A DNA stretch of 64,000 bases from an uncultured Collinsella sp. GTDB lineage: Bacteria; Actinomycetota; Coriobacteriia; Coriobacteriales; Coriobacteriaceae. Where the stretch lies: the NCBI GenBank assembly GCA_900540935.1, contig UQHW01000001.1:78962-142961 (forward strand), given 5' to 3'. A program made the position numbers and the translations under genes. The notes beneath the pieces are model-generated. The model was not told where the DNA came from and searched no databases. It saw nothing but the letters and a program-made list of their open reading frames with translations. Of the stretch, positions 1 to 8,796 are shown piece by piece (the stretch's first letter is position 1; each line of letters begins with the position of its first letter).

Positions 1-176
1 TTGGCTCCGTGGTGTACTTCCTTATCCGCGCCATCGTGCTGCAGTTGGGCATGGACGCCAACGACATGAAGCTGCTCTCCGCCGTAATTGTCGCTGTGGC
101 CCTGTGCGTGCCCGTGGTTTGGGAGCGCTATAAGCTCCGCAGCTCCTACACGAAGGGGGATGAGGCAGATGCTTAA
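1..176 (+). CDS. ABC transporter permease, 3' fragment
   Basis: Only the last 57 codons lie in the window (frame opens at base 3). They contain two hydrophobic stretches separated by a short polar turn, then a charged tail ending KGDEADA. The stop overlaps the start of the next gene, an ABC ATPase, by 8 bases, so the two are probably translationally coupled parts of one importer. The ATPase resembles the PhnK-like COG1101 type, which usually pairs with COG4120 permeases (TrpXYZ-like systems); this assignment is inferred from the neighbour, not from the fragment. Confidence 0.7.
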   Translation, partial: GSVVYFLIRAIVLQLGMDANDMKLLSAVIVAVALCVPVVWERYKLRSSYTKGDEADA

Positions 177-963
177 GCTCTCGCACGTCAAGAAGACCTT
201 TAACAAGGGCACCGTCACCGAGAAGCGCGCGCTCACCGGCGTCGACCTCACCCTGAATGACGGCGACTTTGTAACCGTGATCGGCGGCAACGGCGCCGGC
301 AAGTCCACTCTGCTCAACATGATCGCCGGCGTGTACCCGCTCGATTCGGGCGTTATTGAGCTCGACGGCACCGACATCTCGCGCCTGAGCGAGTCGCAGC
401 GCGCCAAGTACCTGGGCCGCGTGTTTCAGGACCCCATGCGCGGTACCGCTGCCGACATGCAGATCGCCGAGAACCTGGCCCTCGCCAAGCGTCGCGGCCA
501 GCGTCGCGGCCTTTCGTGGGGCGTCACCAAGGCCGAGAAAGATGAGTACGTTGAGCTGCTCAAGCGCCTGGACCTTGGTCTGGACACGCGTCTCAACGCC
601 AAGGTCGGCCTGCTCTCGGGCGGCCAGCGCCAGGCACTCACCCTGCTGATGGCCACGCTCACCAGGCCGCGCCTGCTGCTGCTCGACGAGCACACTGCGG
701 CCCTCGACCCCAAGACGGCATCGAAGGTGCTCAATCTGACCGAAGAGATCGTCGACGAGCACCACCTGACCACGCTCATGGTCACGCATAACATGAATGA
801 CGCCATCCGTCTGGGCAATCGCCTGATCATGATGCACGAGGGCCACGTAATCTACGACGTGGCGGGCGATGAGAAGAAGTCGCTCACCGTCGCCGACCTG
901 CTGCAGAAGTTCGAGGAGGTCTCGGGCGGCGAGCTCGCCAACGACCGCATGCTGCTGAGCTAA
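169..963 (+). CDS. ABC transporter ATP-binding protein (COG1101-like)
   Basis: This 264-residue nucleotide-binding subunit would energise an importer. It has Walker A GGNGAGKST near residue 40, a Q-loop in VFQDP, the signature LSGGQRQ near 150, Walker B LLLLDEHTAALDP, and the switch histidine in VTHNMN. The start ATG at 169 is chosen because the upstream frame to 88 lies inside the permease gene and the overlap is a typical coupling arrangement. Family knowledge suggests a partner substrate-binding lipoprotein upstream, outside the window. The substrate is not readable; some relatives carry tryptophan or tyrosine. Confidence 0.9.
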   Translation: MLKLSHVKKTFNKGTVTEKRALTGVDLTLNDGDFVTVIGGNGAGKSTLLNMIAGVYPLDSGVIELDGTDISRLSESQRAKYLGRVFQDPMRGTAADMQIAENLALAKRRGQRRGLSWGVTKAEKDEYVELLKRLDLGLDTRLNAKVGLLSGGQRQALTLLMATLTRPRLLLLDEHTAALDPKTASKVLNLTEEIVDEHHLTTLMVTHNMNDAIRLGNRLIMMHEGHVIYDVAGDEKKSLTVADLLQKFEEVSGGELANDRMLLS

Positions 964-1016
964 ACCTACCAAAAAGGGACAGGTTTATTTTGACAGGTTT
1001 TACCTGCGCAAACGTC

Positions 1017-1056
1017 AAAACCGCCGCAAAGGGACAGACGCCCTTGCGGCGGTTTT
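1017..1056 (+). terminator. Rho-independent terminator of the ABC operon
   Basis: The arms AAAACCGCCGCAAAGGG and CCCTTGCGGCGGTTTT pair almost perfectly around a 7-base loop. The 3' arm itself ends in four Ts. It lies 54 bases after the ATPase stop and before the next gene, so it separates the two transcripts. Confidence 0.8.
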
Positions 1057-1120
1057 CGCATATTATGTCGATAATCCGATATTCAACCAGACATTCTGGC
1101 TAAGGACTAAGGAAACTGCC

Positions 1121-3145
1121 TTGAAAAGACTCCCCCGCCTTGCGTTAGCCGCCGCGTTGTTTGCCGGCTCGCTCGCAGGCATCCCAAGCCTCGCTTTCGC
1201 GGGGAACCTGCCCGCCGCTATTGACGGCTCCGTGGCCGTCATGCACACCAACGACATCCACGGCAGCTACAAGTACAGCTACAACGAAAGCAAGGGCACC
1301 GGCACGGTGGGCTTTGATGGACTGGCGGTTCTCTATAGCGCCCAAAGCAGCGCCCCCGATCTTTTGCTCGATGCGGGCGACACCTTCCACGGACAGTCCT
1401 TCGCCACCATGAGCGAGGGCAAGAGCATCGCCGAGCTCATGGACACCTTCTACGCCGACGGCTACGATGCGACCACGCCAGGCAACCACGACTGGAGCTA
1501 CGGTGCGGACAAACTCCGCACCATGACCGGCTACAGCACCACTGGCACGCCCTTCGCCATGCTCTGCGCGAACGCGAAGTCTACGAGCGGCGTATGGAGT
1601 TCGAGCATCACCAAGACACTCGATCGCACCTGGGAGGATAGCGAAAATCACTCCACATTCGACTACAAAATCAAGGTCGGCGTCGTGGGTGCCATGGATG
1701 AGTCGCTGGGATCCTCGCTGCGCGCGGACCTGGTCGCGGGCACGTCGTTCTCGAGTGCCGCGAACGCCATCAATACCGAGGCAGAACAGCTGCGCAGGGA
1801 GGGCTGCGATGTTGTTGTGTGTATCGCGCATACGCTCAACGCCAAGACCTTTGCCACACGGCTCCGTGGCGTCGATGCCCTTATCGCAGGCCACGAGCAC
1901 ATCAACCTTAACGAGAAGGTGACGGGAGCCGACGGCAAGACGATCCACGTTGTCGAGGCAGGCAGCGCCTTTGCCGAGGTGGGGCTGCTTTCCATTCCGT
2001 ACAAGTACGACACCAATGGCACCGAGACGACCGACGATGACACGGTCACGGTCCCTGCAGACGGCAGCGACGAGAAGCTCTACACCGCCAAGAACGTCAA
2101 CGACCTTTTGGCAGACCCCGACAAGGGCTCCGACTACCAAAGCTGCCTTGAAGCCGTCCGCAACAAGATCAAGCCGCTCGACGAGGCCCTTGAAAACGAA
2201 TCGAACAAGGTGCTCGGCGCATCCACCACCAACTATTTCTACGGCGAGGACGCCGCAGGCACGCATGGTTGGGAAATGGTGCGCACCACCGATTTCCGCC
2301 CCAGCAAGGAGGGCGATACCACCAAGGCCCAGACCATCGGCCACGTGATTTGCGGCTCCTATCTTGCCCTGACGGGCGCAGACCTTGCCATCGAGAACGC
2401 GGGTGGCATCCGCGGCGGCATCGCTGCGGGCGATGTGACTGCCGGCAACGTCATCGCTATCTCGCCCTACGGCAACACCGTGGAGACCTGGACCATGACC
2501 GGCGCGGACTTCCTGACAGCGCTCGAGCACTCACTGCAGATCAGCGACGAGTGCAACGACAGCTACGAGCTTCAGCAGGCTTATGTGGCGGCCGGTCACA
2601 CCGAGCAGGAGGCGCAAGACAAGTACAAGTGGCGCGATGACTCTGGCAGCGTTCTCTCCTTTGGCGGCATCAACGTGACGATTGATTGGACACAGCCCGA
2701 GGGCAAGCGCATTGTGAGTGCCACACTCACCAAAGACGGCAGCACGCTCGACCCCGCCAAGACCTATACCGTCGCCACCAACAACTACATCATCACCAAC
2801 ACGACCGACTTTCCCACCTTTGCACACGCCACCAAGTACACCGAGTGGGGCACGTGCGAGGCGGCGCTGAGGGCGCTGATCGGGCAGAACGGCTGGGAGA
2901 GCAAGATGGCCGGGCTCGCCGGCACCATCAGCTTTGGCTCCGCTGCCGTGGACCCCACGCCCACACCGGCCCCGACGCCTAAGCCCTCGCCTAAGACGGA
3001 CACGACGACCACGAAGGTCATCACCAAGAAGACGACCGGTAAGCTCGCCGCAACGGGAGACCACACGCTGGCAGTAGTTGGCGCGTGCCTTATCGGCGGC
3101 ATCATCGTCATCATCCTCGGCATTATCTGGAAGCGTCGACGCTAA
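1121..3145 (+). CDS. Cell-wall-anchored 5'-nucleotidase / 2',3'-cyclic nucleotide phosphodiesterase family
   Basis: A 674-residue surface enzyme expected to release phosphate and nucleosides from extracellular nucleotides. It starts at TTG with an AAGGA upstream and opens with a signal peptide (KR, hydrophobic core, cleavage near LAFAG). The metallophosphatase domain (about 40-330) shows HTNDIHG, DAGDTFHG and GNHDW metal motifs; the 5'-nucleotidase C domain (about 370-590) shows NAGGIRGG and SPYGNTVETW. A Pro/Thr-rich spacer leads to LAATGD, a membrane helix and KRRR, which is a sorting signal of the LAxTG type used by class E sortases. The gene is alone between two terminators. Exact substrate preference is unknown. 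Confidence 0.9.
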   Translation: MKRLPRLALAAALFAGSLAGIPSLAFAGNLPAAIDGSVAVMHTNDIHGSYKYSYNESKGTGTVGFDGLAVLYSAQSSAPDLLLDAGDTFHGQSFATMSEGKSIAELMDTFYADGYDATTPGNHDWSYGADKLRTMTGYSTTGTPFAMLCANAKSTSGVWSSSITKTLDRTWEDSENHSTFDYKIKVGVVGAMDESLGSSLRADLVAGTSFSSAANAINTEAEQLRREGCDVVVCIAHTLNAKTFATRLRGVDALIAGHEHINLNEKVTGADGKTIHVVEAGSAFAEVGLLSIPYKYDTNGTETTDDDTVTVPADGSDEKLYTAKNVNDLLADPDKGSDYQSCLEAVRNKIKPLDEALENESNKVLGASTTNYFYGEDAAGTHGWEMVRTTDFRPSKEGDTTKAQTIGHVICGSYLALTGADLAIENAGGIRGGIAAGDVTAGNVIAISPYGNTVETWTMTGADFLTALEHSLQISDECNDSYELQQAYVAAGHTEQEAQDKYKWRDDSGSVLSFGGINVTIDWTQPEGKRIVSATLTKDGSTLDPAKTYTVATNNYIITNTTDFPTFAHATKYTEWGTCEAALRALIGQNGWESKMAGLAGTISFGSAAVDPTPTPAPTPKPSPKTDTTTTKVITKKTTGKLAATGDHTLAVVGACLIGGIIVIILGIIWKRRR

Positions 3146-3196
3146 GCTACACCGCCGGGCCTTGCAGCCCCGCCGCGTAAACCTTATATCGAGCAC

Positions 3197-3229
3197 AGAA
3201 GCCCGTCCGATGTGATCGGACGGGCTTCT
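3197..3229 (+). terminator. Terminator after the nucleotidase gene
   Basis: A perfect 14-bp stem (AGAAGCCCGTCCGA with TCGGACGGGCTTCT) with a 5-base loop follows the nucleotidase stop. The T-run is short (TTCTT), so termination efficiency is uncertain, but the position before the next Shine-Dalgarno supports the role. Confidence 0.75.
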
Positions 3230-3273
3230 TGGTGGGTATCATGGTTGGACGATCATTAGGAGGTTTTCCCTAC

Positions 3274-4041
3274 ATGGAATTGTTTGAGCCGATTCTTCAT
3301 TTCTTTGAGCAACGGTGGGTCCACAACATCATCTGGGCCGTCATCTTGGCGATAGGCACCGCCGTCGCCGCCAAGGTCGTATCCAAGACCCTGAACCATC
3401 TGCTTAACCGAGACGATAACCCGCTACCGGCATCGAGTATCTTCATCAACATCGCGCGCGCCGTCATCTGGATGATCGGCGGCAGCTTTATCCTCGACAA
3501 CTGTTTTGGCATTAATGCAAACGCCCTCGTCGCCGCTCTTGGCGTCGGCGGCATCGCCATCTCCCTGGGTTTCCAGGACACGCTCTCAAACCTTATCGGC
3601 GGCATGCAAGTGACCTTTATGGGCATCATCAAGCCCGGCGACAATATCGAGGTCGGCGGTGTGTCGGGCGTGGTCCAAGACATCACTTGGCGCCATACAA
3701 CGATTGAGGATGCCTGTGGACAGACCATCATTGTGCCCAACTCCAACATCTCCAAGAACACGCTCGTGCATTTGATGCCCTTTGGACGCGTGGCCGTGCC
3801 CGTTGCCGTAAAGGACACGTCTAAGTGGGCTTCCCTTGACGCGCTGGCAGACGAGCTCACGAGCGCAACCAAAACGGCCGTCTCGCCCATCTCGGGCTTT
3901 GACAAAGAGCCCTACGTGCTCTTTAGCGAAATCGGCGACTTTGGCATCAAAGGAAAGATCATCTTTATCGTCAGCGACGACAGCACCACTTTCACCGCTG
4001 CCGACGCCTGCATCCGCGCCATCGCCCCCATCATCGCCTAA
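3274..4041 (+). CDS. Small-conductance mechanosensitive channel (MscS family)
   Basis: A 255-residue inner-membrane channel that opens on membrane tension to release solutes during hypo-osmotic shock. The start at 3274 follows AGGAGG at 3258-3263; the in-frame ATGs at 3229 and 3241 lack a ribosome site and would sit in the preceding terminator. Three hydrophobic segments precede the conserved pore helix and beta domain (ALVAALGVGGIAISLGFQD, then GGMQVTFMGIIKPGDNIEV and VPNSNISKNTL). The length fits short MscS proteins. It stands alone between terminators. Confidence 0.92.
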   Translation: MELFEPILHFFEQRWVHNIIWAVILAIGTAVAAKVVSKTLNHLLNRDDNPLPASSIFINIARAVIWMIGGSFILDNCFGINANALVAALGVGGIAISLGFQDTLSNLIGGMQVTFMGIIKPGDNIEVGGVSGVVQDITWRHTTIEDACGQTIIVPNSNISKNTLVHLMPFGRVAVPVAVKDTSKWASLDALADELTSATKTAVSPISGFDKEPYVLFSEIGDFGIKGKIIFIVSDDSTTFTAADACIRAIAPIIA

Positions 4042-4079
4042 ACCACCGCAAAGGGGTCAGGCATCTTTGTAGTGGTTTT
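4041..4079 (+). terminator. Terminator after the MscS gene
   Basis: AACCACCGCAAAG pairs with CTTTGTAGTGGTT (two mismatches) and is followed by TTTTC. The loop carries GGGGTCAGG, one of several GGGGaCAg-type motifs found in intergenic hairpins of this window. Confidence 0.65.
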
Positions 4080-4133
4080 CATTCGTGGTACCATGGTTCA
4101 TATAGTTGTTTAAACGACTAAGGGAGCAACATT

Positions 4134-6050
4134 ATGGAAGAGGCCTATCGTCAAGCACGCAAGCGCGGCGAGCAAGGACGTCGACGCGCCATTAGCCAAA
4201 GCGAGCATCCATACCTTACGGACCTCGATAGCTTGGTTGCTCAGCTCCCCTTAGGTCAGCGAGAGAATGTCGGCCTGCGGGATATTCCGCTCGAAATGGT
4301 CGTCGGCACGGTCACCAAGGGCCGTCAGTCCGCCTTTTCGTGTAACTTTATGCCCCTGCTTCCGTTTAGCACCGAGTTCGCCCGCAAGTGGTCCAACCTC
4401 TACGACATCCAGGTGACCGAGGGCTATCGCGACCCCGTCATCGTCACCGAGTTCATGCATCGGTTCTATGTCCAAGAAGGCAACAAACGCGTCAGTGTCC
4501 TCAAATTCCTAGACGCCCCGATGGTTTCGGCCAAGGTCACCCGTCTCTACCCCGGCACATGGGATTCCGTCGAAAGCCGCCTGTACGGCGAGTTCTGCGC
4601 GTTTTGGCGCGTCTGCCCCCTATACGAGATCGAGTTCTCGCGTGAGGGAAGCTACGAAACGCTCGCGAAGATGCTCGGTCAGAACCTTATCGAAAAATGG
4701 CCGCAGAAAAAGGTCGACTACCTACGCCACACCTTCCTGCTCTTTAAGCGCGCCTACCTTCGCGCAGGCGGCGACCACCTGGACATTACGCCTGCCGACG
4801 CCATGCTCGTCTACCTCAATGTGTACAACCAGGACCGCCTGCTGGATACGCCGACGGATATCGTCGTAAACCGCCTGTGCAAGATCTGGCGCGAGCTGGT
4901 CATTGCCGGCAAAAATGACGAGGACAAGGTCGATCTTGTCGAAGCACCGAGCGTCGACGAGGAGGAGACGCCCGCCAAGTCCACCTCTGGCGTGCTCAAC
5001 TTCTTTATGGGCAAGACCGTCTACTCGACGTCCAACCCCCTGCGCATCGCCTTTATCCATGAGTTCCCCTGTGCGACGTCGAGCTGGGACAGCCTGCACG
5101 ACCAAGGGCGTCAGTATCTCGATGAGCACTTTGGCGGTATCGTGCGCACCGAGGCGTTCGAGGACTGTCACGATCCGGATGTGTTCTACGCCGCCGTGGA
5201 AACGGCTGTCAAACATGGAGCAAACGTCATCTTCTCGACCTCGCACCGCCTGATGGAATACACACTCAGAGCTGCCGTTGAGTATCCCCAGGTTCGGTTC
5301 CTTAACTGCTCTATCGGCCTTCCCCACCAAAGCGTCCGTTCGTACTTTGGCAAGATGTACGAGGCCAAGTTCCTCCTGGGCGCCCTTGCCGCCAGCATGG
5401 CGGACAACCATCGCATCGGCTACCACGCGTCGGTCTTCGCATCCGGCGCGCTCAGCGAGATCAATGCCTTTGCCATCGGCGCCTCGCTGCTCGACCCCCG
5501 CGCGCAAATTATCCTCACCTGGGGCGATGTGCCCGCCGGCGGTCTTGCCGAGGCCATGTGCCGCGAAGGCGTGAGCGTCATGACCGGCGCTGACATGTCA
5601 AAGTCGCTCGAAGACCCTACGGCCTACGGACTCCACCGCCTGGTCGATGGCAAGGTTTCCGGCATCGCCATGCCGGTATGGAACTGGGGCCGTTACTACG
5701 AGCTCATCGTTCGCAGCCTTCTGCACGGCACGTGGGACGAGACCAGCGATGACAACCAAGTGCGCGCCGTCAACTACTGGTACGGCATGAGCTCCGGCGT
5801 TATCGACATCCGTTACGCTCCGGGCCTACCCTACCAGACGCGCAAACTCGTGCAGTTGCTCCGCAACGGCATTGTCGAGGGATCCATCAACCCCTTTGGC
5901 GGCGAGCTCCACAGTCAGAACGGCGTGGTACAGATCGAAGGCTTCCCTCCGCTGCCGAGCACGCAGATTGTCGAGATGAATTGGCTGGCGGATAACGTGG
6001 TAGGCACCATTCCGCAGCTCGACGATGAGCCGAAAGTCCCTGCCCTATGA
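4134..6050 (+). CDS. ParB-like N-terminal domain fused to a BMP-family binding domain
   Basis: A 638-residue soluble protein without a signal peptide. The N-terminal third has a ParB-like segment (DPVIVTEFMHRFYVQEGNKR, then VSVLKFL, about residues 100-130). The C-terminal half (about 300-600) resembles the basic membrane protein / PnrA periplasmic-binding fold normally found as nucleoside-binding lipoproteins of ABC importers (KMYEAKFLLGALAA, ASGALSEINAFAIGA). The lack of any export signal means it is not a normal importer lipoprotein; an intracellular ligand sensor is a possible inference. The start has GGGAGC upstream. Its stop overlaps the next ATG by 4 bases, so the two genes form an operon. 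Confidence 0.75.
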   Translation: MEEAYRQARKRGEQGRRRAISQSEHPYLTDLDSLVAQLPLGQRENVGLRDIPLEMVVGTVTKGRQSAFSCNFMPLLPFSTEFARKWSNLYDIQVTEGYRDPVIVTEFMHRFYVQEGNKRVSVLKFLDAPMVSAKVTRLYPGTWDSVESRLYGEFCAFWRVCPLYEIEFSREGSYETLAKMLGQNLIEKWPQKKVDYLRHTFLLFKRAYLRAGGDHLDITPADAMLVYLNVYNQDRLLDTPTDIVVNRLCKIWRELVIAGKNDEDKVDLVEAPSVDEEETPAKSTSGVLNFFMGKTVYSTSNPLRIAFIHEFPCATSSWDSLHDQGRQYLDEHFGGIVRTEAFEDCHDPDVFYAAVETAVKHGANVIFSTSHRLMEYTLRAAVEYPQVRFLNCSIGLPHQSVRSYFGKMYEAKFLLGALAASMADNHRIGYHASVFASGALSEINAFAIGASLLDPRAQIILTWGDVPAGGLAEAMCREGVSVMTGADMSKSLEDPTAYGLHRLVDGKVSGIAMPVWNWGRYYELIVRSLLHGTWDETSDDNQVRAVNYWYGMSSGVIDIRYAPGLPYQTRKLVQLLRNGIVEGSINPFGGELHSQNGVVQIEGFPPLPSTQIVEMNWLADNVVGTIPQLDDEPKVPAL

Positions 6051-6757
6051 AAATCCTTGCCATAGCCGATACCGAAGAACGATGCCTTTGGGAGTGCTTT
6101 CGCAAGGAACGCTTTGAGGGAGTCGACCTGATTTTGTCCGCCGGCGATCTGGACCCGGACTATCTTGAGTTTTTGGTTACGGTCATCAACAAACCGCTCA
6201 TCTACGTGCGCGGCAATCACGATGACCGCTACGCACGTCATGCACCGGGTGGATGTATCTGCGTAGAGGACAGCGTGTACACGTACCGAGGGATTCGCAT
6301 TGCGGGCCTTGGCGGGTCCATGCGTTATCGCGACGGCGCCAACATGTACACCGAATGCGAGATGTCCAAGCGCATGCGTAAGCTGTCGCGTAAGGTTAGG
6401 ATGGTCGGCGGGTGCGACATTCTGCTTACCCATGCACCCGCCGCCGGTATGGGTGATCTGGACGATCTGCCGCATCGAGGATTCGAGTGCTTTAACACAG
6501 CACTCGAATCCTGGAATCCCGACTACATGGTGCACGGGCATGTGCACCAAAGCTACGGTTGTGATTTTCAGCGCGAGCGTCAGCATGTGTGTGGAACGAC
6601 GATCATCAACGCCTGCGGCTATACGCAGTTTGAGCTCGACCAGACGCACTACCCCATCCGCGGCTGGCAAGCAGCGTGGCTCAACTCACAAACCATGCGC
6701 CGCGAGCTCAAACGCCACGAAGCCATCGAGTCTTCAACAGCCAGAACACCCTGGTAA
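6047..6757 (+). CDS. Metallophosphoesterase, YfcE/calcineurin-like
   Basis: A 236-residue cytoplasmic phosphoesterase. Metal-binding motifs are visible: D in AIADTEE, GDLD, GNHDD, TH in LLTHAPA, and GHVH. No helicase or other domain is attached. The ATG overlaps the upstream stop (ATGA), so expression is coupled to the ParB/BMP fusion protein, which may mean both act on the same nucleotide-like ligand. The natural substrate is unknown. Confidence 0.85.
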   Translation: MKILAIADTEERCLWECFRKERFEGVDLILSAGDLDPDYLEFLVTVINKPLIYVRGNHDDRYARHAPGGCICVEDSVYTYRGIRIAGLGGSMRYRDGANMYTECEMSKRMRKLSRKVRMVGGCDILLTHAPAAGMGDLDDLPHRGFECFNTALESWNPDYMVHGHVHQSYGCDFQRERQHVCGTTIINACGYTQFELDQTHYPIRGWQAAWLNSQTMRRELKRHEAIESSTARTPW

Positions 6758-6759
6758 CC

Positions 6760-6790
6760 ACCATAAAGGGGACACTGTCCCCTTTATGGT
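6760..6790. terminator. Perfect hairpin, convergent gene end
   Basis: A perfect 14-bp stem (ACCATAAAGGGGAC with GTCCCCTTTATGGT, 3-base loop) directly follows the phosphoesterase stop and is followed by GCTTTTG on the plus strand. Being perfectly palindromic it could act in both directions. Confidence 0.75.
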
Positions 6791-6807
6791 GCTTTTGACG
6801 CGATAGC

Positions 6808-6847
6808 AAGAAACCCGGTCCTGCACAAGGCGGAACCGGGTTTCTTT
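6808..6847. terminator. Bidirectional terminator between the + operon and rplA
   Basis: AGAAACCCGGT and ACCGGGTTTCT form a stem with short T-tracts on both strands. On the minus strand it lies 36 bases after the rplA stop and is the natural end of the rplK-rplA transcript. Confidence 0.8.
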
Positions 6848-6882
6848 AGCAATGCTTGCTGTACTCAGGCAGTAACTAGCAG

Positions 6883-7590
6883 TTACTCAGCCAGGAAGTC
6901 ACGCTGGACAGCGGGATCGACCTTGACGCCAGGGCCCATGGTGGAAGACACGGAGATGGACTTAACGTACTTGCCCTTAGCGGAAGAGGGCTTGACGCGC
7001 AGGATCTCGGTGTACAGGGCAGCGTAGTTCTCGACGAGCTGCTGCTCAGAGAAGGACTTCTTGCCCAGAGGCACGTGGCAGATGCCGTAGCGGTCGGCGC
7101 GATACTCAACGCGGCCGGCCTTGAGCTCGGAGACCATCTTGGCGACGTCCATGGTAACGGTGCCGAGCTTGGGGTTCGGCATGAGGCCACGGGGACCAAG
7201 GATCTTACCGATGCGGCCAACCTTGGCCATCATGTTCGGCGTAGCGATAGCGGCGTCGAAGTTGATCTCGCCCTTCTGGATCTGGGCGACGAGCTCGTCG
7301 GAACCGATGATGTCGGCGCCGGCAGCCTCGGCCTCGCGAGCCTTCTCGCCCTCGGCGAAGACGGCAACACGAACGGTCTTGCCGGTGCCGTGGGGCAGAG
7401 AGATGGAACCACGGATGTTCTGGTCAGCCTTACGAGTATCGATGCCCAGACGGAAGTGGGCCTCGACGGTCTCGTCGAACTTGGCGGTGTCGAGCTCCTT
7501 GATGAGCTTGGCAGCCTGAAGGGGGGTGTAGAGCGTGGCGCGGTCGATCTTCTCGGCAGCGGCGTTATAGCTCTTACCATGCTTAGCCAT
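6883..7590 (-). CDS. rplA: Ribosomal protein L1
   Basis: A 235-residue large-subunit protein that binds 23S rRNA at the L1 stalk. The sequence has the family hallmark GKILGPRGLMPNPK and a normal length. The start at 7590 is preferred over 7596 because AGGAGG lies 8 bases upstream of it. It follows rplK as in most bacteria, but rplJ-rplL do not follow; a convergent gene does. Confidence 0.98.
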   Translation of the reverse strand: MAKHGKSYNAAAEKIDRATLYTPLQAAKLIKELDTAKFDETVEAHFRLGIDTRKADQNIRGSISLPHGTGKTVRVAVFAEGEKAREAEAAGADIIGSDELVAQIQKGEINFDAAIATPNMMAKVGRIGKILGPRGLMPNPKLGTVTMDVAKMVSELKAGRVEYRADRYGICHVPLGKKSFSEQQLVENYAALYTEILRVKPSSAKGKYVKSISVSSTMGPGVKVDPAVQRDFLAE

Positions 7591-7640
7591 GTGCATTACC
7601 TCCTGTGGTTAAACGGGCGTGAGCCCTCCCACATCGTATC

Positions 7641-7689
7641 GTGTGCCCTATTGCACACATATAACGGGCGCCCCGGTCGGAGCACCCGT
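7641..7689 (-). other. Two hairpins in the rplK-rplA intercistronic gap
   Basis: The 117-base gap holds GTGTGC/GCACAC (7641-7658) and a longer imperfect stem ACGGGTGCTCC/GGGGCGCCCGT (7664-7689, minus strand). The second has no T-run, so a processing or translational control site is more likely than a full terminator. L1 is known to autoregulate this operon in other bacteria; a specific L1 site was not identified. Confidence 0.45.
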
Positions 7690-7707
7690 CATTACCTAAA
7701 GAAATCG

Positions 7708-8136
7708 CTACTCAGCGATGGTGACGCCCATGGAGCGGGCGGTACCGGCGATGATCTTCTTGGCGGCGTCAATGTCGTTGGCATTGAGGTCCGGCATCTT
7801 GATCTCGGCGATCTTGGTGAGCTGCTCCTGGGAGAGCTGACCAACCTTGTCGGCCTGGGGCTTAGCGGAACCAGACTTGAGGTTCAGCTCCTTCTTGATG
7901 AGGTGAGCCGCCGGCGGGGTCTTGGTGATGAAGGAGAAGGACTTGTCCTCGTAGACAGAGATCTCAACAGGGATGATGTCCCCCTTCTTGTCCTGCGTCT
8001 CGGCGTTAAAGGCCTGGCAGAACTGCATGATATTCACGCCAGCAGCGCCCAGGGCGGGGCCGACGGGAGGAGCGGGGTTAGCGGCACCAGCAGGAATCTG
8101 GAGCTTAATGACGTTGGCAACCTTCTTCTCAGCCAT
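7708..8136 (-). CDS. rplK: Ribosomal protein L11
   Basis: A 142-residue protein of the GTPase-associated centre of the 50S subunit, the binding site region for elongation factors. Typical N-terminal AEKKVANVIKLQIPAG and proline-rich PAPPVGPALGAAGVN are present. The start at 8136 follows AAAGGA with a 7-base spacing; the ATG six bases earlier is too close. It is second to last in the rpmG-secE-nusG-rplK-rplA run. Confidence 0.98.
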   Translation of the reverse strand: MAEKKVANVIKLQIPAGAANPAPPVGPALGAAGVNIMQFCQAFNAETQDKKGDIIPVEISVYEDKSFSFITKTPPAAHLIKKELNLKSGSAKPQADKVGQLSQEQLTKIAEIKMPDLNANDIDAAKKIIAGTARSMGVTIAE

Positions 8137-8256
8137 GGTCATTCCTTTCGAATCACGAGTGTGAAGTACTTGCTATATCGTAAGCACGCACGTGTTAGAA
8201 GCACTCCTGAGATGAGCAGTCACAGAAGAAGCACGCTCGCGCGAACGGACGAAAAC

Positions 8257-8793
8257 TTAAGCGATGACAGCGACCTGGTTAAAGTCGAGCTCAACCGGCG
8301 TCTCGCGGCCAAAGATCATCAGCGTGACCTTGAGCTTGCCAGCCTCGGTGTTAACCTCGGAGACCTTGCCATCAAAGTCGGTAAGCGGGCCATCGGTGAC
8401 GCGGACGGACGTGCCGACCTGAATATCAACCGAGGTGCGCTTGGGCGAATCGCCCTTACCGGGACGACGAGTCATCTTGTTGTACTCGTCGCGGGAAAGC
8501 GGAGCGGGCTTGCCGTTTCCGCCCAGGAAACCGGTGACGCCAGGCGTGTTACGAACACACGTCCAAGCATCGTCATCCATCTCCATGCGGACCAGGACAT
8601 AACCCGGGAAGATCTTGGAATCCTTGGTCTCGCGCTTGCCACCCTCTTTAATCTCGGTGACGCGCTCCATAGGAATCTCGATATCAAAGATACGGTCCTG
8701 CATGCCCATAGTCTCGATGCGATGCTCGAGATCGGACTTAACGCGGTTCTCGTATCCAGAATAAGTGTGAACGACGTACCAACGCTTAGACAT
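8257..8793 (-). CDS. nusG: Transcription termination/antitermination factor NusG
   Basis: A 178-residue RNA polymerase clamp-binding factor. The N-terminal NGN domain starts KRWYVVHTYSGYE; the C-terminal KOW domain shows VRVTDGPLTDFDGKVSEV. It sits 3 bases after secE, which is the universal arrangement, and upstream of rplK. Confidence 0.97.
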   Translation of the reverse strand: MSKRWYVVHTYSGYENRVKSDLEHRIETMGMQDRIFDIEIPMERVTEIKEGGKRETKDSKIFPGYVLVRMEMDDDAWTCVRNTPGVTGFLGGNGKPAPLSRDEYNKMTRRPGKGDSPKRTSVDIQVGTSVRVTDGPLTDFDGKVSEVNTEAGKLKVTLMIFGRETPVELDFNQVAVIA

Positions 8794-8796
8794 GGT

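Noticed and set aside
1145..2530. Long open frame on the minus strand inside the nucleotidase gene
   Set aside because: It is a codon-bias shadow; the plus-strand protein has all catalytic motifs, a signal peptide and a sorting signal.
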